The notes: generated by a model not told the origin, from the letters alone. DNA of 64,000 nucleotides from Bradyrhizobium sp. Tv2a-2 (GCF_000472425.1 NZ_AXAI01000005.1:186001-250000); one strand, 5' to 3'. Shown: positions 1 to 9,227, counted from the stretch's first letter. Numbers and translations: made by a program.

Positions 1-412
1 CTTTACGCGGCAAATCCCCGCGTTGTTCTTCGCGCGCACGAAATTTGGTCAGTGGGGAAGACGGTTATCGCGCGGTTAAGAAGGCTTTTCCGTCGCGCCT
101 GATCAATCTCGATCCGCGTGTTGGCAGTGCCGCTGTAGCTCACTAGCGCGAACAAGGTCGCCGCATGCGCAGGATGCGGCCTTGCGATGCCGACCGCTGA
201 GACGCGATGTCGTCAGTGCCGTGGATTGCAAGGCCGTAGCAGAGGAAGATCCCTTGCGGCATCGGTGCTCATGCCGAGCGGCAACCGCCTTCAATCTTCA
301 GTGTATCGCCTAAGCTTTCTATCACCAGCACGCAAAACTGAGGATCGTCCAAATTGCGGTCGGGACGCTGCGGCGCTTCCATGCTAGGCTTGCCGACGCA
401 CAGAGTGACGCA
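1..412. other. intergenic, no supported gene
   Basis: About 410 bases before the first gene. Short open frames exist on both strands, but none has a recognisable product, a good ribosome binding site or coding-like composition. I see no RNA gene or clear terminator. The last 60 bases must carry the promoter of the murein endopeptidase gene, but no convincing -35/-10 pair can be pointed to. Confidence 0.5.
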
Positions 413-1360
413 ATGCCAGCCCGCCCAATTCTGATCCCGCTTTTGTTCGGTATCGTCTGCGCCACGGCGCTCTCAGCGCTTGCGCAGGACCTCGGCACGC
501 TTCAGCCGAAGCCACTGCCGCCACTCGATCATCCCAAGGATCCCAAGCTTGCGGCCAAGGAGCTGTTCGCCCGCAAACTCAAGCCGACCGCCGGCCCGGC
601 CAACTCGATCGGATCCTATGCGAAAGGCTGCCTGGCTGGTGGCGAAGCGATGCCGATCACGGGTGACACCTGGCAGGTGATGCGGTTGTCACGCAACCGC
701 AATTGGGGCCATCCCGACATGATCGCGCTGCTCAAGCGACTGTCGGTCAAGGCGCACAAGGACGCCGGCTGGCCGGGCATCCTGGTCGGCGATATCGGCC
801 AGCCGCGTGGCGGGCCCGCGCTCTCAGGACATGCCAGCCACCAACTCGGCATCGATGCCGACGTGTGGCTCACGCCGATGCCGGATCATCTGCTATCGCG
901 TGAGGAGCGCGAGGAGATGTCGGCGACCATGATAGTGCGCGACGACCGGCTCGACATCGATCCCAAGGCCTGGACTCCCAACCACTGGATGGTGCTGCGC
1001 GACGCCGCGCAGGAGCCCGCCGTGCAGCGCATTTTCGTCAATGCCGCGATCAAGAAGGCCCTGTGTCGCGACGCCAGGGGCGAGCGCAGCTGGCTCAGCA
1101 AGATCCGCCCCTGGTACGGCCATGACTATCACTTTCACATCCGCCTGCGCTGCCCGATCGGCGACAAGGAATGCAAGGGCCAGCCGGACCAGGGTGGAGG
1201 TGACGGCTGCAGCGCTTCCGATCTTGCCTACTGGTTCAAGGATTCCATCATTCACCCCGAACCACCCAAGGAGCCGTCGAAGCCTGCTCACGCCGTCACG
1301 CTGGCGCAAATGCCCGCGGAGTGCCGGAAGGTGCTCAACGCGCCTAACGCGAAGCAATAA
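413..1360 (+). CDS. mepA: penicillin-insensitive murein endopeptidase MepA
   Basis: Periplasmic LAS-family zinc endopeptidase that cuts D-Ala-mesoDAP cross-bridges in peptidoglycan. The first 25 residues form a Sec signal peptide ending in LSALA-QD. The metal-binding motif HxxGxDxD is seen as HQLGIDAD near residues 142-149, and the second histidine cluster HDYHFHIR near residue 240. The length of 315 residues is close to family members. The C-terminal part has several cysteines (KECKGQ, GDGCSAS) that may form the disulfides known in MepA. It is probably monocistronic: the next gene starts 170 bases later. The assignment rests on the motifs and overall likeness. Confidence 0.93.
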   Translation: MPARPILIPLLFGIVCATALSALAQDLGTLQPKPLPPLDHPKDPKLAAKELFARKLKPTAGPANSIGSYAKGCLAGGEAMPITGDTWQVMRLSRNRNWGHPDMIALLKRLSVKAHKDAGWPGILVGDIGQPRGGPALSGHASHQLGIDADVWLTPMPDHLLSREEREEMSATMIVRDDRLDIDPKAWTPNHWMVLRDAAQEPAVQRIFVNAAIKKALCRDARGERSWLSKIRPWYGHDYHFHIRLRCPIGDKECKGQPDQGGGDGCSASDLAYWFKDSIIHPEPPKEPSKPAHAVTLAQMPAECRKVLNAPNAKQ

Positions 1361-1528
1361 CGTGACGGTGTTTTCCTTCCGCTGCAACTTTCGCTAAGAT
1401 GGATCGGATACGCGCCGTAAGCGCGACCCATCTCCCGGATCAGGCTGCTGATCCGCCCATTTCCGCTCTGCCGATGTGACGAGCATCGTCGTGCGTGGAA
1501 GGGTCCTCAGAATAAAAGCGGTGGATTG

Positions 1529-2038
1529 ATGATGCGTGGCACGTTGGCGATTGCCTTAGTTCTCGTCTCCTTCGTTCCTGCCTTTGCGGCGGAGGAGCCG
1601 AGCGGTTGTGACAAGTTCAAATGGAGCATCGACCAAGCGCGCGCCGCGCTCACGGCACCGGACCGTACGAAGCTGACCTCGGGCAGCGAAGTTGCCGCGG
1701 TACCATCGACAGGCGTGATCCTGAGCTTGCGCACACCGTCCGAAGCCAAACTGCCGTCGCCGCCGGAACGCGCCCCGAAGGAAGGCACCTTTGCCGGCTT
1801 CACCAGTTTCAAGGCGACGCCGAAGCCCGGAATCTACACTATCAGCCTGTCAGCCGGCGCCTGGGTCGACGTGGTGCAGGACGGCCATTTCCTCAGGCCC
1901 AAGGCCTTTAGTGGCGCGACGGATTGCGACGGCATCCGCAAGACGATGAAATATGAGCTGGCGGCGTCGCCGTTCGTGCTGCAGGTCTCGGGCGCCAAGG
2001 AGGATGCGATCTCGATCGCGATCCTGCCCTCGGAATAG
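1529..2038 (+). CDS. hypothetical exported protein
   Basis: A protein of 169 residues with a clear signal peptide (MMRGTLAIALVLVSFVPAFA, cleavage before AEE). The mature part is about 148 residues with no motif I can name; it has two cysteines (CDKFKW near the N-terminus and TDCDG in the C-terminal third) that could pair in the periplasm. The frame can be read from a TTG at 1526, but the tandem ATGs at 1529 and 1532 are more likely starts. It lies alone between mepA and the molybdate operon. The function is unknown; export to the periplasm is inferred from the leader. Confidence 0.7.
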   Translation: MMRGTLAIALVLVSFVPAFAAEEPSGCDKFKWSIDQARAALTAPDRTKLTSGSEVAAVPSTGVILSLRTPSEAKLPSPPERAPKEGTFAGFTSFKATPKPGIYTISLSAGAWVDVVQDGHFLRPKAFSGATDCDGIRKTMKYELAASPFVLQVSGAKEDAISIAILPSE

Positions 2039-2180
2039 GCGAAAGTAGACAAACCGTCGCCTTTACCCCCAATCCCAGCCTGTTATGGTCCCGGGCAGCG
2101 ACATCCCCTATGGCCGTAAGTCGTAAGGGATGGCCGGAACGGCACTTCCGCTGTCGCCCCTTGACCTGAACCAACGCCTG

Positions 2181-2212
2181 ATTTGCGCGCGCAAATGTTT
2201 GCGCCTGCGAAC
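2181..2212. promoter_or_regulatory. palindrome upstream of modA
   Basis: Positions 2181-2196 read ATTTGCGCGCGCAAAT, a perfect 16-base palindrome, followed at once by a weaker inverted repeat (GTTTGCG...GCGAAC, 2197-2212). It ends 17 bases before the modA start codon. It could be an operator or a 5'-UTR hairpin; it does not look like the E. coli ModE box. Confidence 0.4.
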
Positions 2213-2229
2213 ATGCATGGAGCGCTTCG

Positions 2230-3015
2230 ATGTATCGTCTTGCCGGAATTTTCGCCGCTTTTGTGATCCTGTTGGGATCGGCCTCGTCCCCCGCGACAGC
2301 CGAGGACAAGACTCTCACTGTTTTCGCCGCCGCCTCGATGAAGAACGCGCTCGACGACATCGACGCAGCCTTCACCGCCAAAACCGGTGTGAAGGTCTCC
2401 GCAAGCTATGCGGCAAGCTCGACCCTGGCAAAGCAGATCGAACAGGGTGCACCTGCCGACATCTTCGTCTCCGCCGACACTGACTGGATGGATTACGCGG
2501 TCAGCAAGAAGACCATCAATGAATCGACCCGGGTCAATCTGCTCGGCAACTCGATCGTGCTGATCGCGCCGAAGGATTCCAAGATCGACAACGTCGCGAT
2601 CGGGCAGGGCTTTGATCTCGCCAAGCTCGCCGGCGACGGGAAGATCGCGACCGGCGACGTCAAGTCGGTGCCAGTCGGCAAATATGCCAAGGCGGCGCTG
2701 GAGAAGCTCGGCGCCTGGCAGGCCGCAGAGCCGAAATTCGCGATGGCCGAGAGCGTGCGCGCGGCGCTGACGCTGGTGGCCCGCGGCGAGGCCGTGCTTG
2801 GCATCGTCTATTCGACCGACGCCAAGGTGGAGCCCGGCGTCAAGATCGTCGGCACCTTCCCGACGGATTCCCATCCTCCGATCATCTATCCGGTCGCCGC
2901 TACGAGCACTGCCAAGCCGGAAGCGAAGGAATATCTCGATTACCTGCACTCGTCGGCGGCGAAGGCGGTGCTGGAGAAGTACGGCTTCACCTATCTGGTC
3001 AAGCCGACGTCCTGA
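2230..3015 (+). CDS. modA: molybdate ABC transporter substrate-binding protein ModA
   Basis: Periplasmic molybdate/tungstate-binding protein of a high-affinity uptake system. A signal peptide covers about residues 1-24 (ending SSPATA). The mature protein starts with the typical strand LTVFAAASMKNALDDI and continues with SYAASSTLAKQIEQGAPADIFVSAD, where the oxyanion-binding serines of ModA lie. The length (261 residues) is normal. It heads a compact operon: modB begins 9 bases after its stop and modC 3 bases after modB. Supply of molybdenum to nitrate reductase, nitrogenase or other Mo enzymes is the expected role. Confidence 0.95.
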   Translation: MYRLAGIFAAFVILLGSASSPATAEDKTLTVFAAASMKNALDDIDAAFTAKTGVKVSASYAASSTLAKQIEQGAPADIFVSADTDWMDYAVSKKTINESTRVNLLGNSIVLIAPKDSKIDNVAIGQGFDLAKLAGDGKIATGDVKSVPVGKYAKAALEKLGAWQAAEPKFAMAESVRAALTLVARGEAVLGIVYSTDAKVEPGVKIVGTFPTDSHPPIIYPVAATSTAKPEAKEYLDYLHSSAAKAVLEKYGFTYLVKPTS

Positions 3016-3024
3016 TCGGTCGAC

Positions 3025-3720
3025 GTGTTTGACATCACGCCCACCGAATGGACGGCGATCCTGCTCTCGCTGCGGGTCGCCACCGTGGCGACGCTGATGG
3101 CGACCCCGCCCGGCATCGCGCTGGCTTACCTGCTGGCGCGGCGCGATTTCTGGGGCAAGTCGCTGCTCGATGCGCTGGTCCATCTGCCGCTGGTGCTGCC
3201 GCCGGTCGTGACCGGCTATCTGCTGCTGCTCGCCTTTGGTCGGCGCGGGCCGATCGGCGCCTTTCTGGCCGACTATTTCGGCATCGTGCTCGCGTTCCGC
3301 TGGACCGGCGCGGTGCTGTCCTGTGGTTTGATGTCGTTTCCACTGCTGGTGCGCCCCATGCGGCTGTCGATCGAGGCGGTCGACCGCCGGCTCGAGCAGG
3401 CCGCGGAAACGCTGGGCGCACCACCCTGGCGCGTCTTCTTCAACGTCACCCTGCCGCTCGCGCTGCCGGGTGTGCTGGCCGGCATGGTGCTTGGCTTTGC
3501 CAAGGCAATCGGCGAATTCGGCGCCACCATTACTTTCGTCTCGAACATCCCGGGCGAGACCCAGACCATTTCCTCGGCGATCTATTCGCTGATCCAGACG
3601 CCGGACGGTGACGCCGCCGCGTTGCGGCTGGTTGTCGTCTCCGTCGTTATCGCTGTCGCTGCGCTGATTGGCGCGGAATGGTTTGCGCGTCGCGCGACCC
3701 GGCGCCTGCACGGGAATTGA
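3025..3720 (+). CDS. modB: molybdate ABC transporter permease ModB
   Basis: Inner-membrane channel subunit of the molybdate importer, 231 residues with five or six hydrophobic segments. The cytoplasmic EAA-type coupling loop is visible around residues 120-140 (EQAAETLGAPPWRVF), which docks on ModC. GEFGATITFVSNIPGETQT is a typical ModB segment. The start is a GTG at 3025, chosen because it lies 9 bases after the modA stop and gives the normal N-terminus FDITPTEWTAIL. It is cotranscribed with modA and modC. Confidence 0.95.
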   Translation: MFDITPTEWTAILLSLRVATVATLMATPPGIALAYLLARRDFWGKSLLDALVHLPLVLPPVVTGYLLLLAFGRRGPIGAFLADYFGIVLAFRWTGAVLSCGLMSFPLLVRPMRLSIEAVDRRLEQAAETLGAPPWRVFFNVTLPLALPGVLAGMVLGFAKAIGEFGATITFVSNIPGETQTISSAIYSLIQTPDGDAAALRLVVVSVVIAVAALIGAEWFARRATRRLHGN

Positions 3721-3723
3721 CCC

Positions 3724-4392
3724 ATGCTGCACGTCGACATCGTCAAGCAGCTTGGCGAGTTCGCGCTGCAGGCCGCCTTCGAAAGCCAGGGCCGCGTCAC
3801 CGGGCTGTTCGGCGCGTCGGGTTCGGGCAAGACGTCGCTGGTCAACATGATCGCAGGCCTGCTGCGGCCCGACCGTGGCACCATCTCGATCGACGGCGAG
3901 GTCATGGACGACACCGAGAAGGGCGTCCACGTGCCGGCCTGGCAGCGCCGCATCGGCTATGTGTTCCAGGACGCGCGGCTGTTTCCGCATCTCGGTGTCG
4001 CGCAAAATCTCGACTATGGCCGGCGCATGAACCGCGTGGCGGACGATCCTGCCCAGCGCCAGCGCGTCATCGAGCTGCTCGATATCGGCCATCTGCTCGA
4101 TCGCCGTCCCGGCAAATTGTCCGGCGGCGAGCGTCAGCGCGTCGCGCTCGGCCGGGCGTTGTTGTCGAAGCCGCGGCTGCTCCTGCTCGACGAACCCCTG
4201 GGCGCCCTCGACGAGGGACGGCGCGCCGAGATCCTGCCCTACCTGGTCCGGTTGCGCGACGAGGCGCGAATCCCGATGGTCTATGTCAGCCACGACCCGG
4301 CCGAATTGCGCCAGCTAGCGACCCAGATCGTGCTCTTGAAAAACGGGCGCGTTACCTCGTTCGGCGGAGTCAAGGTGCTGTCGGGCTCCTGA
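3724..4392 (+). CDS. modC: molybdate ABC transporter ATPase ModC, short form
   Basis: ATP-hydrolysing subunit of the molybdate importer. Visible motifs are Walker [10 protein letters not shown] (about residues 30-38), Q-loop [11 protein letters not shown], signature [16 protein letters not shown] and Walker [15 protein letters not shown], followed by the switch histidine in VSHDPAE. At 222 residues it ends just after the nucleotide-binding domain: the C-terminal TOBE/Mop domain of about 130 residues found in E. coli ModC is absent, and the DNA after the stop does not encode it in any frame I could see. Whether this is normal for the lineage cannot be judged here. Confidence 0.92.
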   Translation: MLHVDIVKQLGEFALQAAFESQGRVTGLFGASGSGKTSLVNMIAGLLRPDRGTISIDGEVMDDTEKGVHVPAWQRRIGYVFQDARLFPHLGVAQNLDYGRRMNRVADDPAQRQRVIELLDIGHLLDRRPGKLSGGERQRVALGRALLSKPRLLLLDEPLGALDEGRRAEILPYLVRLRDEARIPMVYVSHDPAELRQLATQIVLLKNGRVTSFGGVKVLSGS

Positions 4393-4633
4393 CGTTCCCA
4401 AGACCAGGCGCTCGAACGTGTCGTTCGGGTCCATTTGGCCGCCCTTCAGCATCAGCTGCCGACCAGGACGAACACCGGTCCACCAGCGGGCTGCACAACG
4501 GCCTGCTGCCCAACTTCCGGAGCCAAGCCGATTCAGCGCCGATAGGAGATCGTGGCCTGTGCGACGCTGCTGGCGTCGACCCGATTCCGATCGGCATCTT
4601 CCTGCGGGAAAAAGCTGCCATAGGCGATGCCGT

Positions 4634-5827
4634 TCAGATGATTTCGCGCGTGCGCAAATCCCTGATCTCTCCTTCGCCATAACCGAGCGATGAAAGCACC
4701 TCGTCAGTGTGGGCGCCGAGCTCCGGCGCCATGCGGTCGAGCCGGCCGCCGCCATGCGCCAGGCGGAAGCCGGAGCCGGCAAAGCGCAGGCGGCCGTAGG
4801 GCGTGTCGATCTCCTGGATGGCGCCGCGTTCGACAATCTGCGGATGGTCGATCACCTCCTCGACCTTCCAGATCGAGGCGCAGGGCGCGCCCGCCGCGTC
4901 GAGAATCCTTTCCCATTCGCGCGCGCCCTTCTTCGACAGTGCGTCCTCGATGATGGCGCGCAATGCCGTCTCGTTCTCCTGCCGTGAGAACCAATCGACG
5001 AAGCGCGGGTCCTTCAGCGTGTCCTCACAATCGAGCGCCGCCATCAGCGCACGATATTGCTTCTCGTTGTTGACCGCGAGCAGCAGATAGCCCTCGCCCG
5101 CCTTGAACAGGTTCGCCGTCACCTTGCGGCTGACGGCCTGATTGCCTGACAGTTGCTGGCGATGGCCGGCGACCGAGTAATCCGCGATCTGACCCGACAG
5201 AAACGCCAACGTCGCCTCCAGCATGGAGACGTCGACAAGCTGGCCCTTGCCGGTATGGTTGCGCTGGAACAGCGCACTGGAGACGCCGAATGCCGCAGTC
5301 GCGCCCGACAGCACGTCGCAGACCGCAAAGCCCGCGCGCGTCGGCCCCGTCTCCTCGTGACCGGTGATCGCCATGATCCCCGACATCGCCTGGATCTTGC
5401 CGTCATAACCCGCACTCAGCCGCTCCGGCCCGGTCTGGCCGAAGCCTGACACCGCGCAATAAATCAGCCGCGGGTTGATCCTGGACAGCGCTTCGTAGCC
5501 GATGCCAAGCTTGTCCATCACGCCGGGACGGAAATTCTCCATCACCACGTCGGCCTGCGCGGCGAGCTTCCTGACGATCTCGATCGCCTCCGGCTTCGAC
5601 AGATCGAGCGTCAGGCTGCGCTTGTTGCCATTGATAGCCTGCCAGCCCGGCGCCAGCCCCCGCTCGGCCCATTCGCGGCTCAGCGGCGTGCGACGCATGT
5701 CCTCGCCCTCGCGCCGCTCGACCTTGATGACATCGGCCCCCAAAAGCGCGAGCTGGTAGCTCGCATAGGGGCCGGCCAGCACCTGCGTGAAGTCGAGGAT
5801 CTTGACGCCCTCGAAGGGTCGGGTCAC
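4634..5827 (-). CDS. class III CoA-transferase (CaiB/BaiF family)
   Basis: Transfers CoA between carboxylic acids through an enzyme aspartyl-CoA intermediate. The N-terminus FEGVKILDFTQVLAGPY is typical of the family, as is ADVIKVERREGEDMRR; the catalytic aspartate is probably that of LVDVSMLEATLAFL near residue 172. The length of 397 residues is normal. The start is a GTG at 5827 with AGGAGG eight bases upstream. It follows the GrdB-like gene by 49 bases on the same strand, so the two are likely an operon. The substrate (formate/oxalate, carnitine, succinate or others) cannot be told from sequence alone. Confidence 0.88.
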   Translation of the reverse strand: MTRPFEGVKILDFTQVLAGPYASYQLALLGADVIKVERREGEDMRRTPLSREWAERGLAPGWQAINGNKRSLTLDLSKPEAIEIVRKLAAQADVVMENFRPGVMDKLGIGYEALSRINPRLIYCAVSGFGQTGPERLSAGYDGKIQAMSGIMAITGHEETGPTRAGFAVCDVLSGATAAFGVSSALFQRNHTGKGQLVDVSMLEATLAFLSGQIADYSVAGHRQQLSGNQAVSRKVTANLFKAGEGYLLLAVNNEKQYRALMAALDCEDTLKDPRFVDWFSRQENETALRAIIEDALSKKGAREWERILDAAGAPCASIWKVEEVIDHPQIVERGAIQEIDTPYGRLRFAGSGFRLAHGGGRLDRMAPELGAHTDEVLSSLGYGEGEIRDLRTREII

Positions 5828-5876
5828 CGCGATATCCTCCTGATCGGCATTGTTCTTGCTATTGGCGCGGATGATC

Positions 5877-6806
5877 TCACGCCGCGCGGTTGCCGCGAGC
5901 GATCTCCTTCTGCCGGTCGAACTCGGCCCGGCGGCGCGCGAGCTCTTCGGGGCTCATCTGCGCGACATTGTTGTAGTCGAGCTTCCAGGAGGCATCATCG
6001 CTCCAGCGCAGCGGCGACTGCATGGTAGTGCGCGCCCCGACAGCGCTTTCCAGAACGCGGAGCGCAAGCTCCAGCGTCAGTGCCTGTGATGCCTCGTCAT
6101 GCGGCTTGCCGGCGGAATTGCCGAGCGGGAAATCGCTGAACAGGAAGCGTGGCACCGCCGCGTGCTCGACAATGTCCTTGGCGCAACCCATCACGACGGT
6201 CGGAATGCCGTTCTCTTCGAGATGGCGCGCGACCAGCGCCGCGGTCTGGTGGCAGACCGGGCAGTTCGGCACCAGCACGGCAACATCGACCTTGTCCTCG
6301 CGGCAGCGGGCCAGGATCTCGGGCGCGTCGGTGTCGAGGGTGACGCGGTGACTGCGGTTGGTCGGCGCGCCGAAGAAACGGGGCGCCACATCGCCGAGCC
6401 GGCCCGCGGCCTTCGCCTTCAGAAGCTGCGGCAGCGGAAACCAGGTGCCGCTGTCGGTCGCCGTGGTGTGCTTGCGGTCATAGCCGATATGCGAGATCCG
6501 CAAATCGTGTTGCTTCGACGTATCGCCATCATAGACCGTGTAGAACTTGGCGCCGCCATTATAGGCCGCGCCCGGCCCCTGATCACCCCTGGCGGGATCA
6601 TAGGGTGCGGCAGTGGTGATGATGGTGACGCGGCTTTGCGACAGCGGCTTTGTCAGCTGCTGGAACGGCGCATCCACATAATGCGCCCAGCGATATGGCG
6701 TGGTGTAGCCGATCGCGGCGTAATAATCGCGGGTCCGCTGCATGTAGGGAACAGGGGAATCATAGTCGGGCGCAAAGCCGAACTGTTCATCTTGTGGCGC
6801 GGACAT
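5877..6806 (-). CDS. glycine/sarcosine/betaine reductase selenoprotein B-like protein
   Basis: A soluble protein of 309 residues resembling the C-terminal half of GrdB, the B subunit of clostridial glycine/betaine reductases. The segment VAVLVPNCPVCHQTAALVARHLEENGIP carries a CPVC pair where GrdB has its redox-active selenocysteine/cysteine site; here it uses cysteine only. ATG at 6806 follows AAGGAGC at good spacing. It is upstream of and co-directional with the CoA-transferase gene. Such standalone homologues occur in aerobic proteobacteria and their reaction is not known; a thiol-dependent role is my inference. Confidence 0.75.
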   Translation of the reverse strand: MSAPQDEQFGFAPDYDSPVPYMQRTRDYYAAIGYTTPYRWAHYVDAPFQQLTKPLSQSRVTIITTAAPYDPARGDQGPGAAYNGGAKFYTVYDGDTSKQHDLRISHIGYDRKHTTATDSGTWFPLPQLLKAKAAGRLGDVAPRFFGAPTNRSHRVTLDTDAPEILARCREDKVDVAVLVPNCPVCHQTAALVARHLEENGIPTVVMGCAKDIVEHAAVPRFLFSDFPLGNSAGKPHDEASQALTLELALRVLESAVGARTTMQSPLRWSDDASWKLDYNNVAQMSPEELARRRAEFDRQKEIARGNRAA

Positions 6807-6974
6807 CGTTTTGGCTCCTTGCGTTTCCGTCGCGAGGTTATGGTTGGTGGCGTGAGACTAGAGGGCGGCCGCGTATTCCTCAACAGCCAATCACTCCGCG
6901 GCCGTTCCGGCGCAGGCCGGGACAACTACGGTGAGGCAATCCCTTTCAAATTTCAAACAACCATCCCTGCCGCC

Positions 6975-7079
6975 GTCATCGCCCGGCAAGCCGGGCGATC
7001 CAGTATTCCAGAGACGCCGGAGTTCTTGCTGAGAGGCCTCTGGAATACTGGATGCCCCGCTTTCGCGGGGCATGACACC
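6975..7079. repeat. palindromic dispersed repeat
   Basis: Two perfect 16-base arms, ATCCAGTATTCCAGAG at 6998-7013 and its complement at 7038-7053, surround a 24-base loop, with further weaker pairing outside (CGCCCGG/CCGGGCG and CCCCGC/GCGGGG). It lies between genes and has no coding content. I recognise this type as a frequent intergenic element of Bradyrhizobium, but this window holds only one copy, so dispersal is not shown here. Confidence 0.6.
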
Positions 7080-7610
7080 GAGAGCACATGAAGCCGCCTT
7101 CTCGCGGCGCGTTTCGCCCGAGCTTTGCCAATGATCACCCTCGAAAAAGCCGAGGGCGCAGGGAAGACCGGGTGGCCGCTGCACCCGGGGCCCTCGCGCA
7201 GAAAAAATTTGCGCGAGCGCGAAAACCACAGGCACAGGCGGTGATCACACCGGCCTTCCCTGCGCAGTGGTTTACGGCTTATACGCGCTCTCCTCGGTGA
7301 ACCATCCCGTTTGCCACCGTCGCCCGCGTGATGCGCAAGCATCATCGCGAACTTGAGCGCCGGACCTTGGGGCGCCAGGACCACACGATTTCGCCGTCCG
7401 CGAAATCGCCGCTCGTCAGTCAGCGCCTTCACGTCCACCGCACCCCGCCTCACGTGTCGTGACGACCGCGATACGCCCTCATGCCGAGGCGGGACAAGCA
7501 CACCATACGCCAAATCTGAATTGCGATAAACAGAATTATTTTCTGACCCATGGCTTGACATGGTTTTGGCAACCGAGCCCCGTCGGGCAAATCAGTCTTG
7601 CGCGTTTGGG
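7080..7610. repeat. long non-coding dispersed repeat (probable)
   Basis: About 530 bases between the palindrome and the next gene. On the minus strand an open frame runs through much of it, with low-complexity Arg-rich content and no recognisable protein. The stretch resembles a long repeat I associate with Bradyrhizobium intergenic regions, with the segment GCGATAAACAGAATTATTTT near its minus-strand 5' end. Copy number cannot be tested in this window. I regard the open frames as spurious. Confidence 0.45.
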
Positions 7611-7729
7611 ACAGCCTTCGGCGCTCACCCAAGACCGTGGGATTGCCGGGGCCGCGAGCGCTGCTTCATCTTGGCAATGCGAGTCTGCCGCGCTAGCTTC
7701 AGTTCAAATCTTGAGGGGACTCAGTCTCA

Positions 7730-8392
7730 ATGGAACTCGGCACCAAGGCGCGATCGGGCTCGATCTGCGCACGTTTTTCGCGATGCACTCTTGCCGCCGT
7801 TGCATGGATATGGCTTGCGAGCTCTGGGCATGCCGCTACGGCCGAACTGACGTCGGCGCAGGCGGCGCTTTACACCACGGTATCGATCTTTCCACCGTCC
7901 GCCAGTTCGATGACGGTATGCTACGGCTTCGTCTGCCGGCGCCGCGAGATGCTGGACTTCACGGCCGCGGATCGCAGCGCCTTGAGCCGGATCATCGCCG
8001 CGGGACGCGGCTCGGCTGTGGCCGAGCGCGCCGCCGTGCAGAAGGCCGTGATCTGGTTCGATCACCGCATGGGGCCGGTGATCGGCACCGACAAGCGCGT
8101 CGCCAATGCCGACATCCGCGCGCTCGACGACAAGCACAATTTCGACTGCTGGGACACAACGCGAAACACCACGAGCCTGCTGCTGGTGATGCAGGCGTGG
8201 GGCCTGTTCAAATATCACACGGTCGGCGATCCCCATTATCGCGGCAATCCCCTGACCCTGCAGCTGCCGCACAATACGGCTGTTCTGGTCGATCGCGAGA
8301 CCAAGACCGAATGGGTGGTCGACATGTGGCCCCACGCCTATGGCGAGCCGCCGGATGTCAAGCCGCTCGCGGAATGGATCAAGGAGGACTGA
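7730..8392 (+). CDS. hypothetical exported protein
   Basis: 220 residues. The N-terminal region up to SSGHAATAEL looks like a long signal peptide with a hydrophobic stretch (TLAAVAWIWLASSGHAA). The mature part contains SMTVCYGFVCRRREMLDFT, then ADRSALSRIIAAG, and a C-terminal half rich in aromatic and His residues (DKHNFDCWDTTRNTTSLLL, GDPHYRGNP, VVDMWPHAYGEPP). The conserved-looking Cys/His/Trp pattern suggests a real, folded periplasmic protein, but I do not recognise the family. ATG 7730 follows a weak GAGGGGAC motif. The cupin gene lies 150 bases downstream in the same direction. Confidence 0.7.
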   Translation: MELGTKARSGSICARFSRCTLAAVAWIWLASSGHAATAELTSAQAALYTTVSIFPPSASSMTVCYGFVCRRREMLDFTAADRSALSRIIAAGRGSAVAERAAVQKAVIWFDHRMGPVIGTDKRVANADIRALDDKHNFDCWDTTRNTTSLLLVMQAWGLFKYHTVGDPHYRGNPLTLQLPHNTAVLVDRETKTEWVVDMWPHAYGEPPDVKPLAEWIKED

Positions 8393-8545
8393 GCGGCGGC
8401 ATCTGCATGCAGTCCGTCGGATGGGCCGATCCTACGATTGCTGCTCGATCGCTCATTCAGGTTTCCCCTTTCAGCACGCCGGCCCCCGCAGTATGCTGGT
8501 GGCCATACCGGCCACAGAGCCGGACAGCGTCTTGAGGAGGCGTCC

Positions 8546-8956
8546 ATGCAAGAGCGCGTGCTTGTGCATCACGACATCAAGCCTGAGAATCCGCCGGAGC
8601 GTGCGGCGCGCTATCTCGACGTGCCGAACATGCCCTGGGAGGCGACCAAGTTTCCGGGCATACAGATCAAGGTGCTCTACACCGACGACAGCGGCATCAC
8701 CACCGCCCTGTTCAAGCTCGCGCCCGGCGCGGTGGTGCCGTTGCACGAGCACACCGCGCTCGAGCAGACCTACGTGATCGAGGGCTCGCTCGAAGATCAT
8801 GAAGGCAAATGCGGGCCCGGCCAGTTCGTGTGGCGGCCGGCCGGCAACCAGCACGAGGCGGTCGCCCCCAATGGCGCAGTGATCCTGGGCTTCTTCCTCA
8901 AGCCAAACCGCTTCGCCTATGGCGAGAAATTCTTCACCGCGCCGGTCGAGAGGTAG
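8546..8956 (+). CDS. cupin domain protein
   Basis: A small single-domain beta-barrel of 136 residues. Cupin motif 1 is seen as GAVVPLHEHTALEQTYVIEG (two His, one Glu as metal ligands) and motif 2 as GPGQFVWRPAGNQHEAVAPNG (His). This pattern resembles ChrR/acetylacetone-dioxygenase-type cupins. I chose ATG 8546 because GAGGAG lies seven bases upstream; the longer frame from 8438 has no ribosome binding site and a non-conserved extension. Metal binding is well supported; enzyme activity or a sensor role is unknown. Confidence 0.85.
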   Translation: MQERVLVHHDIKPENPPERAARYLDVPNMPWEATKFPGIQIKVLYTDDSGITTALFKLAPGAVVPLHEHTALEQTYVIEGSLEDHEGKCGPGQFVWRPAGNQHEAVAPNGAVILGFFLKPNRFAYGEKFFTAPVER

Positions 8957-9227
8957 CTCATCACTCCCCGGCGGGAGAGGTGTAAGTCCGCAGTTTCCGC
9001 TGCTGCCAGTTCGACCTGATCTCGACGCGCGGTCGTGCGGTTCACGCGGCCACCGTCGCCGGCTTCGGCGGACTCCAGACGCCTGCGGGCGACGGCAGAG
9101 AGGGAAGAAGTTTGACGCCCTCGACGCCGGCCATTTGGGTTGCGACCTCGCAAATCTCCTGCACCGAGCGCCGCATGGAGGATAGGCATCGGTCAGGTCG
9201 CGGAAGTCGCTTCCTGCGCGGTTCGCC

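Noticed and set aside
2083..4293. Long minus-strand open frame of 736 codons
   Set aside because: It runs antisense to modABC, is rich in Arg/His/Gln as expected of a GC-rich shadow, and has no family likeness.
4393..4633. Minus-strand frame with NGIAYGSFFPQEDADRNRVD between modC and the CoA-transferase
   Set aside because: It might be a gene fragment, but it is short, has stops on both sides and no family I can name.
6953..7561. Minus-strand frame of 202 codons
   Set aside because: It lies within the dispersed repeat region and has an Arg-rich, low-complexity content without any family.
9042..9227. Minus-strand segment EICEVATQMAGVEGVKLLPS before the mutase relic
   Set aside because: Could be a C-terminal gene fragment, but no family was recognised and the surrounding frame is not coding-like.
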